Assembly (NCBI GenBank): GCA_032718475.1
Contig: JAUCBJ010007730.1
Coordinates: forward strand, 1 to 52,176
Source of the DNA: Nemertoderma westbladi
Lineage: Eukaryota; Xenacoelomorpha; Nemertodermatida; Nemertodermatidae
Direction of reading: 5' to 3'
Length of the DNA stretch: 52,176 nt
Shown here: positions 12,829 to 23,726 of the stretch, piece by piece
Position numbering within the stretch: the first letter of the stretch is position 1
Layout of the letters: every line of letters begins with the position of its first letter
The notes under the pieces: model-generated
Seen by the model: only the letters and a program-made list of their open reading frames with translations
Databases searched by the model: none
What the model was told of the DNA's origin: nothing
Program-made: the position numbers and the translations under genes

Positions 12829-14718
12829 GGCGCAGAAAGAGTCCCGACTCAAACAGACTACAGCGGCCAAGAATGCAGTTAAGGCTGCATCTAGGTCCCT
12901 GAACAGGCAGTACTCTGTTAATCTACAGGAGCTAATAAACCAACAGGTTGATGCCATCAATGATGCTGACGACAGCAGGCAATCATCCCAGGCATGGAGA
13001 TCGATCAACTTGCTGACGCTGGGCGGAAAAGCCAACCAACCACCAAGGTTAAGGCTGAATCACCAGCCGATCGCCTCAATGGTTGGAAGGCCCACTTTGA
13101 AAAGCTCCTCAATAATGACAGGGTATTGCCTGATAACTTTATAGAAGTAAAAGTGTCTGAGTCTGTACTCCCAGATATTCCCATTGGCGATATCTCCTTT
13201 GCAGAAGTGAAGGCTGCTGCAAAGAGCATTAAGACCAATCGTGCCAGTGGAGTATATGGTGTTCCCCCTGAGGTCTTTAAAATACCTGAGTGTTTAAAGC
13301 TAATCTATCCCATCATAGTAGACATGTACCGAACAACAAGAGTCCCACAAGAAATGAAAACAAATAAGTTGGTGCCAGTTCCCAATAAGGGCAACCTAAC
13401 ACTCTATGGTTCTTTTCGGGGAATTTCATTGATCTCGATTGCTGCAAAGCTATACAATAGAATTCTATTAAATCGCATCAGGGATCCCATTGAGAGACTG
13501 CTCCGTGGAAATCAGAATGGGTTCCGTAATGGTTGTGGTACCATGGAGCCCATTTTGGCACTTAGAAGGATAATTGAAGAGGTATCAAAAAAGAAAGACA
13601 GGCACCTGGCTGTTATATTTGTTGACTTTTTCAAGGCCTTTGATTCAGTCTCTTGCTCACGTATGTTCAGCATACTTTCATTATATGGGATTCCTGATGA
13701 AATTATTGCAGCAATCAGATCAGTATACGATGGTTCGACAACATTTGTGTCTACTGTTGACGGTGGCACAGAACCATTTGAAGTGTTATGGGGCGTCCTC
13801 CAAGGAGGCACACTTGCACCATTCTTGTTCATAATTGTTGTTGACTATGTTCTACGCATGTCCTTAGATCATCATAATGATGATGGGGTGATGATAACTC
13901 CACCTACTGGCTCCAGAAGGAAATCCTGCCAACTGATCTAGACTTTGCTGATGACTTAGGAGTACTCTCAGAATCACTAGAGGGAGCCCAACGGCTCCTC
14001 AGCTCATTAGAACATGCTGCTTCTAGTGTTGGTCTTTTTATTAACTCCAGAAAGAGCAAAATTTTGACAGTTAACTTTGAAAGTCCTCAGCAAGTCTGTG
14101 ATCGGATGAGCATAAGCTCAAAAGATGGTATGCTTGAGCATGTGGATCACTTCTGTTCCCTGGGATCATGGATCTGGAAGTCAGGTGAGGACCTTCGAAT
14201 ACGTAAGGGAAAGGCATGGGCAGCCTTGAATAGGCTTTCCAGGATTTGGAAGTCACCGAGAATTAATCGGACACTTAAGGTCCGATTATTTAGAGCAGCA
14301 GTAGTTCCAGTACTCCTCTATGGGAGTCCATGCTGGGCTCTAACTGCTGAGGACACCAAATCTCTGGATGGCACATTCACAAGAATGCTACGCCGGGTTC
14401 ATTGTGTCAAGTACAATGCACACATCTCCAACCAGACACTATATAACATTGGAGGTGTCTCATTGGTTCCCCCAAGCTTGACACTAGAACAAAATCGCCT
14501 GCGCTTTGCAGGACATTCGCCATGAGGACCAGCCAGTGCATAATCTTGTACTTTGGCAGCATCATGGAGTGAATAAGCATGGTGGACAGCCCATGACTTT
14601 CTTGAGACGCATCTTAAAGGACACTGGCCTTGAAGATGCGGATGATCTAGCAAATGTCATGGGTGATAGGGAGTTGTGGCGGTGCAATTTTGTCGATAAG
14701 CCGGCACAGCATTCTTAA
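12815..14718 (+). pseudogene. Reverse transcriptase and C-terminal region of the non-LTR element
   Basis: Continues the preceding protein in three shifted blocks. 12815-13040 is the linker (AWRSINLLTLGGKANQP). 13040-13935 carries RT fingers and palm: GFRNGCGTMEPI, VDFFKAFDSV (first catalytic Asp), LQGGTLAPFLF. The second catalytic box DFADD lies at about 13943 in a different frame, followed by LGSWIWKSGEDLRIR and the post-RT block VVPVLLYGSPCWAL. 14506-14718 gives the tail (DQPVHNLVLWQHHG, FLRRILKDTGLEDADD, GDRELWR). The catalytic residues survive, but at least three single-base-type frame changes make it non-autonomous. Confidence 0.85.
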
Positions 14719-14745
14719 AAATGCAGCTGCAATGCCGATTCTAGT

Positions 14746-15409
14746 AAAGTGTTAGTAATTTACATGTCATCCTTTCTTATGTCACAAGTTTGTTCTAGAA
14801 AGTTTAAGTGCATAGTTACAAATAATTACCCACAAATCTAGAAAATTTGATTCGCCATTGTTCATGATGAAACTGCTTCCAGTGTTGGCTTATTCTTCAA
14901 CAGGACAATTCCAAAATTTATGAACAATCTGCATAGCATAGTTTAATTGTAAACTCATGTCCAAACAACTTGTGTCAGACCTTCCTTCTCAACCCTTTAC
15001 TATGAAATTCCTACCAAAAAATAATAATTGATAACTCATATAAACAGGTTACAGATTTACACACCATATTAGGGGCATTTCTTTAGTTGTATGGACACGA
15101 GTTGTTCAGACACATATTATCCAAATCACTATCAGTATCACATAGAAATTAACATAATATGAGCACTTACCTACACCATTAGTCTTTGTACTACAACATC
15201 TGAAGACCATCAATAGCAGAATAGAAGAAAATAAAATCATCATGAATCAGTTCAAATATATCATAAATTTCAAAATTTTTCCAAAAATTTAACATGACAA
15301 AGGCTATGCGGCAATGTTATGTATTGTTTTTATTGTTTATATATTTATTGCAATTTCTCTTTACTAATAATTTTTTTCAATTTCGTAGGAGTACAGAAAT
15401 TATCGGGTG
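14746..15409. other. No gene seen
   Basis: AT-rich sequence without coding similarity on either strand, without tandem structure, and without a convincing splice-site pair. It may be 3' flank of the retrotransposon or old unclassified repeat. Confidence 0.5.
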
Positions 15410-15655
15410 TAAACGCTGTGCCAACAGTGTCAGCATAACGTTGTGCTGATAGTGTGCAGATAATGTGCTGAGTGTCAGCGTTACGTTATACCAATGGTGT
15501 CTTCGCTACGTTGTGCTGATAGTGTCGGCGTTACATTGTGCCAACAGTTTCAGCGTTATATTGTGCCGACAGTATCAGCATTATGTTGTGCCGACAGTGT
15601 CGGCATTACGTTGTGCTGACAGTGTCGGCTTTACGTTGTGCTGACAGTGTAGCAG
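15410..15655. repeat. 25-bp minisatellite, about 9 units
   Basis: Imperfect tandem copies of a 25-bp unit containing ttacgttgtgctgacagtgt followed by cggc or cagc. Copies on the right are nearly identical; those on the left are more diverged. Confidence 0.85.
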
Positions 15656-15707
15656 GCTGGAGACTGTAGGATAAAAGTGATTAAGTAATAAGACTGGATT
15701 CCCCGTA

Positions 15708-16688
15708 CTTTTAGTTCCAATGGAAACGAATTTAGTTCCAATTTTGGCGAATTTAGTTCCAATTTAGGGGAACTTAGTTCCAATAACTAGAGAAAAACGA
15801 AAACGAATTTAGTTCCAATGGATGCGAATTTAGTTCCGATGGAAGCGAAATTAATTCCAATGTTTCAGGTGTGGGGCGAGCCACGTATTTGGCGAAGAAT
15901 CTGTTTTAATGACACTATTAGTTGGATGGTTAAATAGTAATTGTAAATAACTAACCCAAAATGCCCAACCTCCTAACCAAAACAATCGTATCCCAAACAA
16001 CGCCCAACCTCTTAACCCAAACAATTCAATTAAATTAATTAATCATTTAAAATATTGATTGTAAAAAAACAACGCCAAAGCCCTTAACCCAAACTACGCC
16101 CAACCTCCTAACCCAAACAACGCCCATCCACCTAAACCGAAACAACTGGTAATTATTGTATTTGGTGTGAATGAATATGGCACAATGTGCATGACTTGAG
16201 TATATAATACTACAGACTCATTCAGTCAGTACAGTATCAGTATACTCGTGATGAATATATATTTCAAAATGTGTAATTATACATTTAATTCATTAATAAT
16301 AATTCGTTTTTTATAAATGGCTGAAGGGTTTTACAAATATTTACAATTATTGTTGGCCCTGACTCACCCCAAATAGTGGCAATACGCAATAGGCTTCGCC
16401 TACTACGTGGCTATCCCCGCGATTGAAACATTGGAACTAAGTTCGTACCCATTGGAACTAAATTCGCCTCCATTGGAACTAAATTCGAATGCATTGGAAC
16501 TAAATTCGCATGCATTGGAAATAAATTCGCATCCATTGGAACTAAGTTCGTTTTGATATTCCGAGATTGGAACTAAGTTCGCCTCGATTGGAACTAAGTT
16601 CGCTTTGTAAAATTTATTTTGGAACTAAATTCGTTTCAATTGGAACTAAGTTCGCCTTTGAAAATGTGCGATTGGAACTAAGTTCGTG
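15708..16688. mobile_element. Foldback element with arms of tandem gaatttagttccaat repeats
   Basis: The left arm (15708-15870) holds repeated gaatttagttccaat with short variable linkers. The right arm (16424-16688) holds the same motif in reverse orientation (attggaactaaattcg) at least ten times. Just inside, gccacgtatttggcgaag (about 15878) mirrors cttcgcctactacgtggc (about 16393), so the inverted repeat extends inward. The spacer contains a second short tandem motif (cgcccaacctcctaaccc, 15960-16135). No transposase is present. The design matches foldback-type elements: inverted arms made of short direct repeats around a unique centre. Confidence 0.85.
15958..16140. repeat. Interrupted minisatellite cgcccaacctcctaaccc
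   Basis: Five or so copies of a 23-25-bp motif (gcccaacctcctaacccaaa) split by a 70-bp AT-rich stretch. It lies in the spacer of the foldback element. Confidence 0.7.
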
Positions 16689-16689
16689 C

Positions 16690-17035
16690 TACCCTCGCCA
16701 TGCTCGCCAGCCGGTTGCCCCTCCTCAACTCCCACCACGCGTTCTTTCTCCTCTGCAATTCCTTTGCCAACCCCTGGCTTTCTCCACGCCACTCTGTGCT
16801 TCCAACACCCGGAACTCCTGGATGAATACGACCACACTCAATGCGACACCCTCCAGGAGATTGCCAACTCAGTGAGGACTCAGGCGTGGCTCCCGGCTCG
16901 GATGGGTGGCCTCGGGTTCAGCTCCGCATTGCAGCTAGCACCTTCTGCCTATTCGGCCTCAGCTGCTGCATGCTCCGCTCTCTTGGGCCGCATCCATGAA
17001 CCATCAGGTCCTCACACCTCTAATTCCCACGCGAT
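16690..17035 (+). pseudogene. Retroelement polyprotein C-terminal remnant
   Basis: One frame from about 16700 reads HHAFFLLCNSFANPW. After a frame change the next block reads LCFQHPELLDEYDH and then WLPARMGGLGFSSALQLAP, followed by ASAAACSALLGRI. This motif order (HHAFFLLRN, then a GGLG/SA block) is one I recognise from the region after the RT palm in some animal retroelement polyproteins; the exact clade is not clear to me. It abuts the foldback element, is GC-rich against an AT-rich background, and has at least one frameshift, so it is a truncated insertion. Confidence 0.6.
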
Positions 17036-17039
17036 ATTT

Positions 17040-18369
17040 TTAAAATTTAATAATCGAATTTGTCTTAAGGGTTTTAATGCTTTTTGAGTAATCATTGTAA
17101 AAGATGTTATATATTTTTTGAAACAACCTATATCCCTACACATAGTTTCTACCTAATATGTTACATAATTCCAATACCATAACTGTTTTTGTTTAAATTC
17201 GTTACATTTAATGGATTTAAAAGTAAATAAGACCAAAATCCTGGAATATTACTTTCAAACATAATTAGAATCGAAAATGCCGTTTTACAGGAAAAGTCAA
17301 TTTTGTCATTGATGTGGTTTGAAAATGAAAGGGACGAAGTGGAAAATTTATTTAATAAATAATAAGACAGAGATTTGGGGTGTGGTAAGCTTATCTAAGA
17401 ACTTGTTATATCAAATTATTTGGTAATGATTAATTTCACTTTGATATTGTCAAGAACATTAACTGTAATTAGCATATCTACCCTGTCAACAGGAAATAGG
17501 CCGAGGAAATTGGAAAAAATGGGCCTGAAATCTCCTTCGATTATCAAGAGAATATGCGGAGCATTATCCCTGGATTCTCTGCGCAGTAATCTGGATGGCC
17601 GGGATAACAGTAGCTATGTCGCAGCTTGACTTATTATCTTCATATCAACAGATCTGAGTCCCTAAATGGAAATTTTGTGAACATACATAATTTATAGTAA
17701 CACATTCAAATTTGTTTCCTATCATGTTCAAATGTGTTTTAACAGGAACAAAAGTGTTACCTAGCAAGTTCGAATATGTAAGTAAAATACTGAGATAATC
17801 TCACTGGATAACTGCCAATAAAAATAACCCAATGAAAGAATGAAAGTAACATCAAGTGCGAGAATTGTGAACTTCATATTAATTCAATGTTCTTAAAAGC
17901 AATGTAATTATGCATAAGTTAAATATTAAACGTTAGTATATTACGATCGTACGATCATTAGTAAGTAATAATTTACTAATTTTGCCAATTAATTGTTGCC
18001 AAATGCATGGTTTGAATTTAAAATTGTATGTACGTATGTTTTTCAAACGAATACAACTCAAGAATGAAAGCGAAAATAACAATTTTGACACACCCACGAT
18101 AGGGGTGAGGGAGATGAAACTATCTGTAATAAATTTCATGCAATCTCATTTCGATTTGTATAAAAATTTGGGGGTCCAGGTAGAATAGGTGACGATTTTG
18201 CGATGGAAGTGCCTGAGAAGGATGTGCATTCACCCAGTTTCCTGAAGCTAGTTAGTTTGGTACAAGATTATTAAATGTATATATTTTTTGGGATTTAGAG
18301 TCAAATGCGGTAGCTAGTTAAGATGGGTAGTTAGCTTCTTGCTAGTAGTGGTGTCGTTTTGATTTACAT
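17040..18369. other. No gene seen; diverged copy of a repeat at 26100-26290
   Basis: AT-rich. The stretch 17365-17640 resembles 26080-26290 in order and spacing of short blocks (gtgtggtaa, aacattaactg, gagcattat, cttgactta), so it is an old copy of the same unclassified repeat. The small ORFs at 17420 and 17982 have no recognisable content. Confidence 0.5.
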
Positions 18370-18600
18370 CATTTCATTCTAAATCATCCCCATGGCTTTC
18401 GCGAGATTTTCCGCATCTTCAAGGCCAGTGTCCTTTAAGAGGTAACTTAAGAAAGTCATAGGCTGCCCATCTTGTATATTTTCTCCATGAAGCTTACGAA
18501 GTACAATATTGTGCACAGGCTGGTCCTAATGGTGAAAGCTATGTGAAGCTTCTGTGAAGCGGATTTGGTTCTTCTTAATCATAGGCAGCATTCAGTAGTT
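18370..18600 (-). pseudogene. 3' end of the 11-14.7 kb non-LTR family (minus strand)
   Basis: The minus strand encodes KNQIRFTEASHS, then DQPVHNIVLRKLHG, GQPMTFLSYLLKDTG and LEDAENLAKAMG. These correspond to the tail of the plus-strand element at 14500-14680 (DQPVHNLVLWQHHG, FLRRILKDTGLEDADD). It is a 5'-truncated copy. The duplicated part begins inside it at 18441. Confidence 0.8.
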
Positions 18601-20088
18601 TGGGACTTAATTTCTTAATTTATAATAAGCTCATAATTTCTTTTTTGGATGTTCTGCTAATTCCACCCTGATCTGCTACTATTTGACTGGGACCGAGTTT
18701 CTGGCCAATATTGGATACTGGGGTCAAGATCAGCATCATTCCAACGACAACACATGAGATGTGTTTCGGGGCAGAGTGGACCTTCAATCCTCGTTGCCAT
18801 TAAAATGTATATCAAAACATGCAGTGAGTGATCATGATGAATCAATTAAATCGTTAAAATCGATGTCAATCATCCAAGGTTCAGTGACACACCCCCTTCG
18901 TACTCCACTGATGGTTCGACCACATCCATGTGGGTACACACCTCTTTTAAGAATAGTTGACTGATTTACTCAGTGACACAGAATGTGCCCCTCACAGATA
19001 CCACAGACCAGAGAACTGTGCCTGTGCCATCATCGCAAACTAGATTGCATGGTTCATTGAGCCCACCGATTTCTGATCACCCAACTGCACTGTATCACAG
19101 CGTTCCTTCTACCTGCAAGACAATGAACTGGTCAAGCAGATATCAAACTAGTGTTAGAATGAATATGAATTAAGGATACACCTGGCATATTGCCCTGGTT
19201 TCACATATCTAGGTTCTGGGTTCGATCCCAGCAAGGGGTCAGGGTATTTTAATTTGTCATAATATAAATTCCGATTGTCAATATCTATTTGCTCCTATGG
19301 AGATCTTGGTTATCATAATTGTATATCAATTTTCCAATACCAAGGAACTTCCATACAATTCCATTTGTGTATTACCAGTGAGTTGGTGGTGGGGTGCCAA
19401 TATTTTACATTGGTGTACGTGGTGCAAGTGAACCTTAGTTGACAATTTCAAATTGGCGTTTATTTAAGAAAAATACATACATACATAACATTAACAACTT
19501 TATTAATATCAGGTTTTACCCATTTACTGGAAAACGGAATGCATTTCGATATGTTTTTTGCTGGAGCTGAATTATAACTAATACTCATTAAATTCTTAAC
19601 AAATATGCAGTAATAAAATCAACAGTAAAATTATTCCACAAAATATTCAAATTATAGTAATTAATAAAATTATTTAATAAAGTGACAATAAAAGTCATTA
19701 AAAAGACAACAAAAGTCATTATGCATAATTCGTAAAAAAAAGGACAAAAAAAGTCAAATAAAAGGACATAAAAAATCACTGCCTTAAATAATTAATTTTT
19801 CTAAAGAAAATCAAATATTCATTAAAACAAAATTAATTGACCGGCCAACATCGCCCACCATACTGCTGAAGCGGATTATTCTTCACAAATTAACACTGAT
19901 TTTATTTATATCCAGGTATTACCATTGTTCCCATGTAGCTAGCTAGCTATGATTTGTGATTTGAGATATCCAATGAGTTATCTGATCAGACAGAGCCTTA
20001 ATAAATAATTCAATGAAAAGTGCGGAAAACTATTCCAGTGTAAAGGTAACAAGGAAAGGGCGAGTGGTGTGTGGTAATCTTATCTAGC
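18441..20088. repeat. Left copy of a tandem segmental duplication (internally deleted)
   Basis: Aligns with 20091-26097 in three collinear blocks. 18441-19604 matches 20091-21254 (offset 1650). 19606-19686 matches about 22372-22451. 19687-20088 matches 25694-26097. Identity is very high, with a handful of substitutions. The two copies sit head to tail, 2 bp apart. The missing pieces correspond to 21255-22371 and 22452-25693 of the right copy. Because the right copy keeps a retrotransposon in its natural order while the left keeps only its two ends, the left copy is the deletion product. The second deletion junction has gac on both sides (microhomology). Confidence 0.9.
19190..19245 (+). other. 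tRNA-like B-box segment (SINE-type), also at 20840-20895
   Basis: Contains ctgggttcgatcccag, a T-arm-like hairpin with the RNA polymerase III B-box consensus ggttcgatcc, preceded by a tggc-type stretch that could be a degraded A box. The T loop is one base short and no full cloverleaf forms, so this is not a tRNA gene. A tRNA-derived SINE head is possible. Present in both copies of the duplication. Confidence 0.35.
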
Positions 20089-21109
20089 TAGGTAACTTAA
20101 GAAAGTCATAGGCTGCCCATCTTGTATATTTTCTCCATGAAGCTTACGAAGTACAATATTGTGCACAGGCTGGTCCTAATGGTGAAAGCTATGTGAAGCT
20201 CCTGTGAAGCGGATTTGGTTCTTCTTAATCATAGGCAGCATTCAGTAGTTTGGGACTTAATTTCTTAATTTATAATAAGCTCATAATTTCTTTTTTGGAT
20301 GTTCTGCTAATTCCACCCTGATCTGCTACTATTTGACTGGGACCGAGTTTCTGGCCAATATTGGATACTGGGGTCAAGATCAGCATCATTCCAACGACAA
20401 CACATGAGATGTGTTTCGGGGCAGAGTGGACCTTCAATCCTCGTTGCCATTAAAATGTATATCAAAACATGCAGTGAGTGATCATGATGAATCAATTAAA
20501 TCGTTAAAATCGATGTCAATCCTCCAAGGTTCAGTGACACACCCCCTTCGTACTCCACTGATGGTTCGACCACATCCATGTGGGTACACACCTCTTTTAA
20601 GAATAGTTGACTGATTTACTCAGTGACACAGAATGTGCCCCTCACGGATACCACAGACCAGAGAACTGTGCCTGTGCCATCATCGCAAACTAGATTGCAT
20701 GGTTCATTGAGCCCACCGATTTCTGATCACCCAACTGCACTGTATCACAGCGTTCCTTCTACCTGCAAGACAATGAACTGGTCAAGCAGATATCAAACTA
20801 GTGTTAGAATGAATATGAATTAAGGATACACCTGGCATATTGCCCTGGTTTCACATATCTAGGTTCTGGGTTCGATCCCAGCAAGGGGTCAGGGTATTTT
20901 AATTTGTCATAATATAAATTCCGATTGTCAATATCTATTTGCTCCTATGGAGATCTTGGTTATCATAATTGTATATCAATTTTCCAATACCAAGGATCTT
21001 CCATACAATTCCATTTGTGTATTACCAGTGAGTTGGTGGTGGGGTGCCAATATTTTACATTGGTGTACATGGTGCAAGTGAACCTTAGTTGACAATTTCA
21101 AATTAGCGT

Positions 21110-22805
21110 TTATTTATGAAAAATACATACATACATAACATTAACAACTTTATTAATATCAGTTTTTACCCATTTACTGGAAAACGGAATGCATTTCGAT
21201 ATGTTTTTTGCTGGATCTGAATTATAACTAATACTCATTAAATTCTTAACAAATTTTTTTCTCAAATGGTAATCATGTTCTGGAGCCCAACTATAGAAGG
21301 TCATAGTAATAGTATAATATAATGAATAGACAAGAATTGCGAAGTAATGTGAGCCGATATGACATTCAACTTGTGATTTACATAAACCGTAGATCAAGGA
21401 TTTTATTCCAACGCAGAATAACAAAGAATAAATTACTGAACCCTGTCATACACTATTAGAGACAGCAAAGGATGTAGATGAGAACGAATTCCATGTAAGG
21501 TTACAATGTTGCTCATCATACACCACAGAAGAACTTGATAAATAAAGGACAAACCATTTTTTTCATTATTGCAATGTCACCATATAGTTGGAGGATGAAG
21601 ATTTATCACCTAATTTATCCTTAACCAATGGAACAAAATGATGCAGAAAGTTGACTTTTTTTTGGCAAACTTTAGGCTAACGATGGGGATACAACCGTGA
21701 GGCGCATTGAACAGATACTGTAGATGGATAGTAAGATCAGGCCCAGCATGCAATAAACAATCCAAGTTTAATATAATTTGCACATCAGATTTACCCGCCT
21801 TGAGTTTACCAATAGCTGAATTTACTAACTCGATTGTAACTGGATTCGAAATAACCTCTGAACCATGCCATCGAATTTATATTTCTGAATCTAGCTTGTT
21901 CAAGTCTGAGTCATAACCCTGATTAAATAGATCACTGTATATTGAAGCAAATTTATTTGCAATCAAGTCTGTTGACATTTCGCCATGAATCAGTGCAATG
22001 GAAGTTCTATGATTAGGCCTACCCCGAAGTTCGCAAAAAATATCTTAACAATGTTCGCATGATAAATGTTTATTTAAGTTTTTATTTAGTATTTAGTATA
22101 TTGTCTTTATTACTTAAGTTTAACTTTAACTTAAGGTAGTGCGAATAGTTTCACTGAATATGGTTTTTTCTTCAGTCGTTGCCTTCCTAAAAGTAGGATG
22201 ACAACTAGACACATTATTCTCTACAGACTCATCTATCGGTAGTTTATCTACCATAAATATGCAATATATAGGAGAATGATTAGAGGTGTTAGCACCATGA
22301 TATATAGCACAGTCCTCAAAACAGACACTTAAAATATTATTAGATATTAGAAATTGGTCTATTGTATATATGATATAATAAAATCAACAGTAAAATTATT
22401 CCACAAAATATTCAAATTATAGTAATTAATAAAATTATTTAATAAAGTGACGTGTGCTGTACTACGTATCATATCAGCATTGAGTTCCCCAATAATAATA
22501 AAATTTGCACTATTAAAATTTTGTACTAAATTGTGTAGATTATCTACTAATAATATAAAATAATCTGGTACCGATGTAGCAGCCTGGCTGCAGGGCACGA
22601 TGAACGGTCGTAACTCGCGATATAACATTTCACTCTCTACTGCTCTACCACGTACGTACAGCAACAGCAGTACAGTGTTGACTGATTGTAAGATTGAGTC
22701 CAGTACAGCAGTATAGGCAGATTCTGATAATGGTATTGCTGTATTTTGCCAGAAACCCAGCTGATTTATCCTACATTTAAGCATTGAACTGAAAGATTCA
22801 GACAT
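21110..22805 (-). pseudogene. Decayed non-LTR retrotransposon (EEP to RT)
   Basis: Minus strand, reading from 22805: FIIIGELNADM (EEP GDFNAD box with D to E), NNFINYYNL, then ISNNILSVCFEDCA and NTSNHSPIY (the SDH-type box, altered). Next come ANKFASIYSDLFNQ and VNSAIGKLKAGKSD (the start of RT fingers), a frameshifted palm, and CHIGSHYFAILVYS where YADD would be expected, followed by ISYNSDPAKN. Many stops and frame changes; all catalytic boxes are eroded. It lies in the right copy of the tandem duplication. The left copy retains only its 3' end and an 80-bp piece of EEP. Confidence 0.75.
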
Positions 22806-23283
22806 TTAATGTTTTAAAAGATTTCATCATAAATAATTTGAAATTTTGAACATAAATAATCTAAAGTTTTACGGTTAAATAATCGCAATAATTTTTATTA
22901 TCCGTTTAAATCCTTCTTTTGGCCTTTTTTTTTTATTTTTTTTATCCTCCAAAAGTCTAATGTTAGGTTCCATGCTACCGGTTTCTCTACTGCTGTTCTC
23001 TCAGGCTATCAGTACCGGTATTAGTATATATAGCACTGTTTTGCTGTATTGTATGTACAGATTTAGGTATAAAGCAGGTATTTCTGTATTTTAGTACCGG
23101 TACCGGCACCGTTACTGCTATAGGCCTACTGTGTAGCCTACCATTTAAATACGGTAATGGTAGGCCTACCGGTTGTGCTAATAAATTTTAAATAATTGAT
23201 AGGCCAAACTGGATTGCAGGATTGTGGAAAATGTGGATATACCCTTCACATAATTTAGGCCTATTACTGTATTAGTTTTATCG
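22806..23283. other. No gene seen; AT-rich with ggtaccggta-type motifs
   Basis: T-rich stretch, then a region rich in taggcctac and accggtaccgg short palindromes, leading into the 68-bp minisatellite. No coding similarity seen. Confidence 0.5.
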
Positions 23284-23726
23284 TCTCTGTAACCTGCTCC
23301 TTTCCCTCAATTAGTTAAATGATCGTTTATTGTTTTGGTTAGAAAATCCCGCTTCTGTAACCTGCCCCTTTCCCTCAATTAGTTAAATGATCGTTTATTG
23401 TTTTGGTTAGAAAATCCAGCCTCTGTAACCTGCTCCTTTCCCTGAATTGGTAAAGTGACCGTTTATTGTTTTGGTTAGAAAGGCCCGCCTCTGTAACCTG
23501 CCCCTTTCCCTCAATTAATTAAATGATCGTTTATTGTTATGGTTAGAAAATCCCGCCTCTGTAACCTGCTCCTTTCCCTCAATTAGTTAAGTGATCGTTT
23601 ATTGTTTTGGTTAGAAAATTCCGCCTCTGTAACCTGTCCCTTTCCCTCAATTAGTTAAATGATCGTTTATTGTTTTGGTTAGAAAATCCCGCCTCTGTAA
23701 CCTGCTCCTTTCCCTCAATAAGTTAA
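23284..23726. repeat. 68-bp minisatellite, left part (about 6.5 units)
   Basis: Unit contains ctctgtaacctgctccttt, ccctcaattagttaa, tgatcgtttattgttttgg and ttagaaaatcccgc. The array resumes at 25257 with the same phase after an inserted element. The internal agttaa of the unit supplied the TTAA target. Confidence 0.93.

Larger units (their letters stand above)
11045..14745 (+). mobile_element. Non-LTR retrotransposon, endonuclease plus RT, frameshifted
   Basis: A nearly full-length element: a GC-richer 5' leader (about 11045-11415), an apurinic-type endonuclease (EEP) region, an RT domain and a post-RT tail in one orientation. The coding frame is broken at about 12820, 13040, 13930 and 14515. 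The layout and the C-terminal pattern (LRFAGH, then a Trp-rich tail) fit the RTE-like group often annotated as craniofacial development protein 2-like; the clade is an inference. Parts of its 3' end recur on the minus strand at 18370-18600, 20091-20250 and 43930-44105, so it belongs to a multicopy family. No long poly(A) tail is visible; the 3' boundary is approximate. Confidence 0.85.

Noticed and set aside
19190-19245. tRNA gene
   Set aside because: Only the T-arm-like B box is convincing; the T loop is one base short and no acceptor or anticodon arm pairs.
18657-20823. Pairs of identical small ORFs (62, 67 and 66 residues)
   Set aside because: Identity comes from the segmental duplication; the peptides resemble no protein and overlap on opposite strands.
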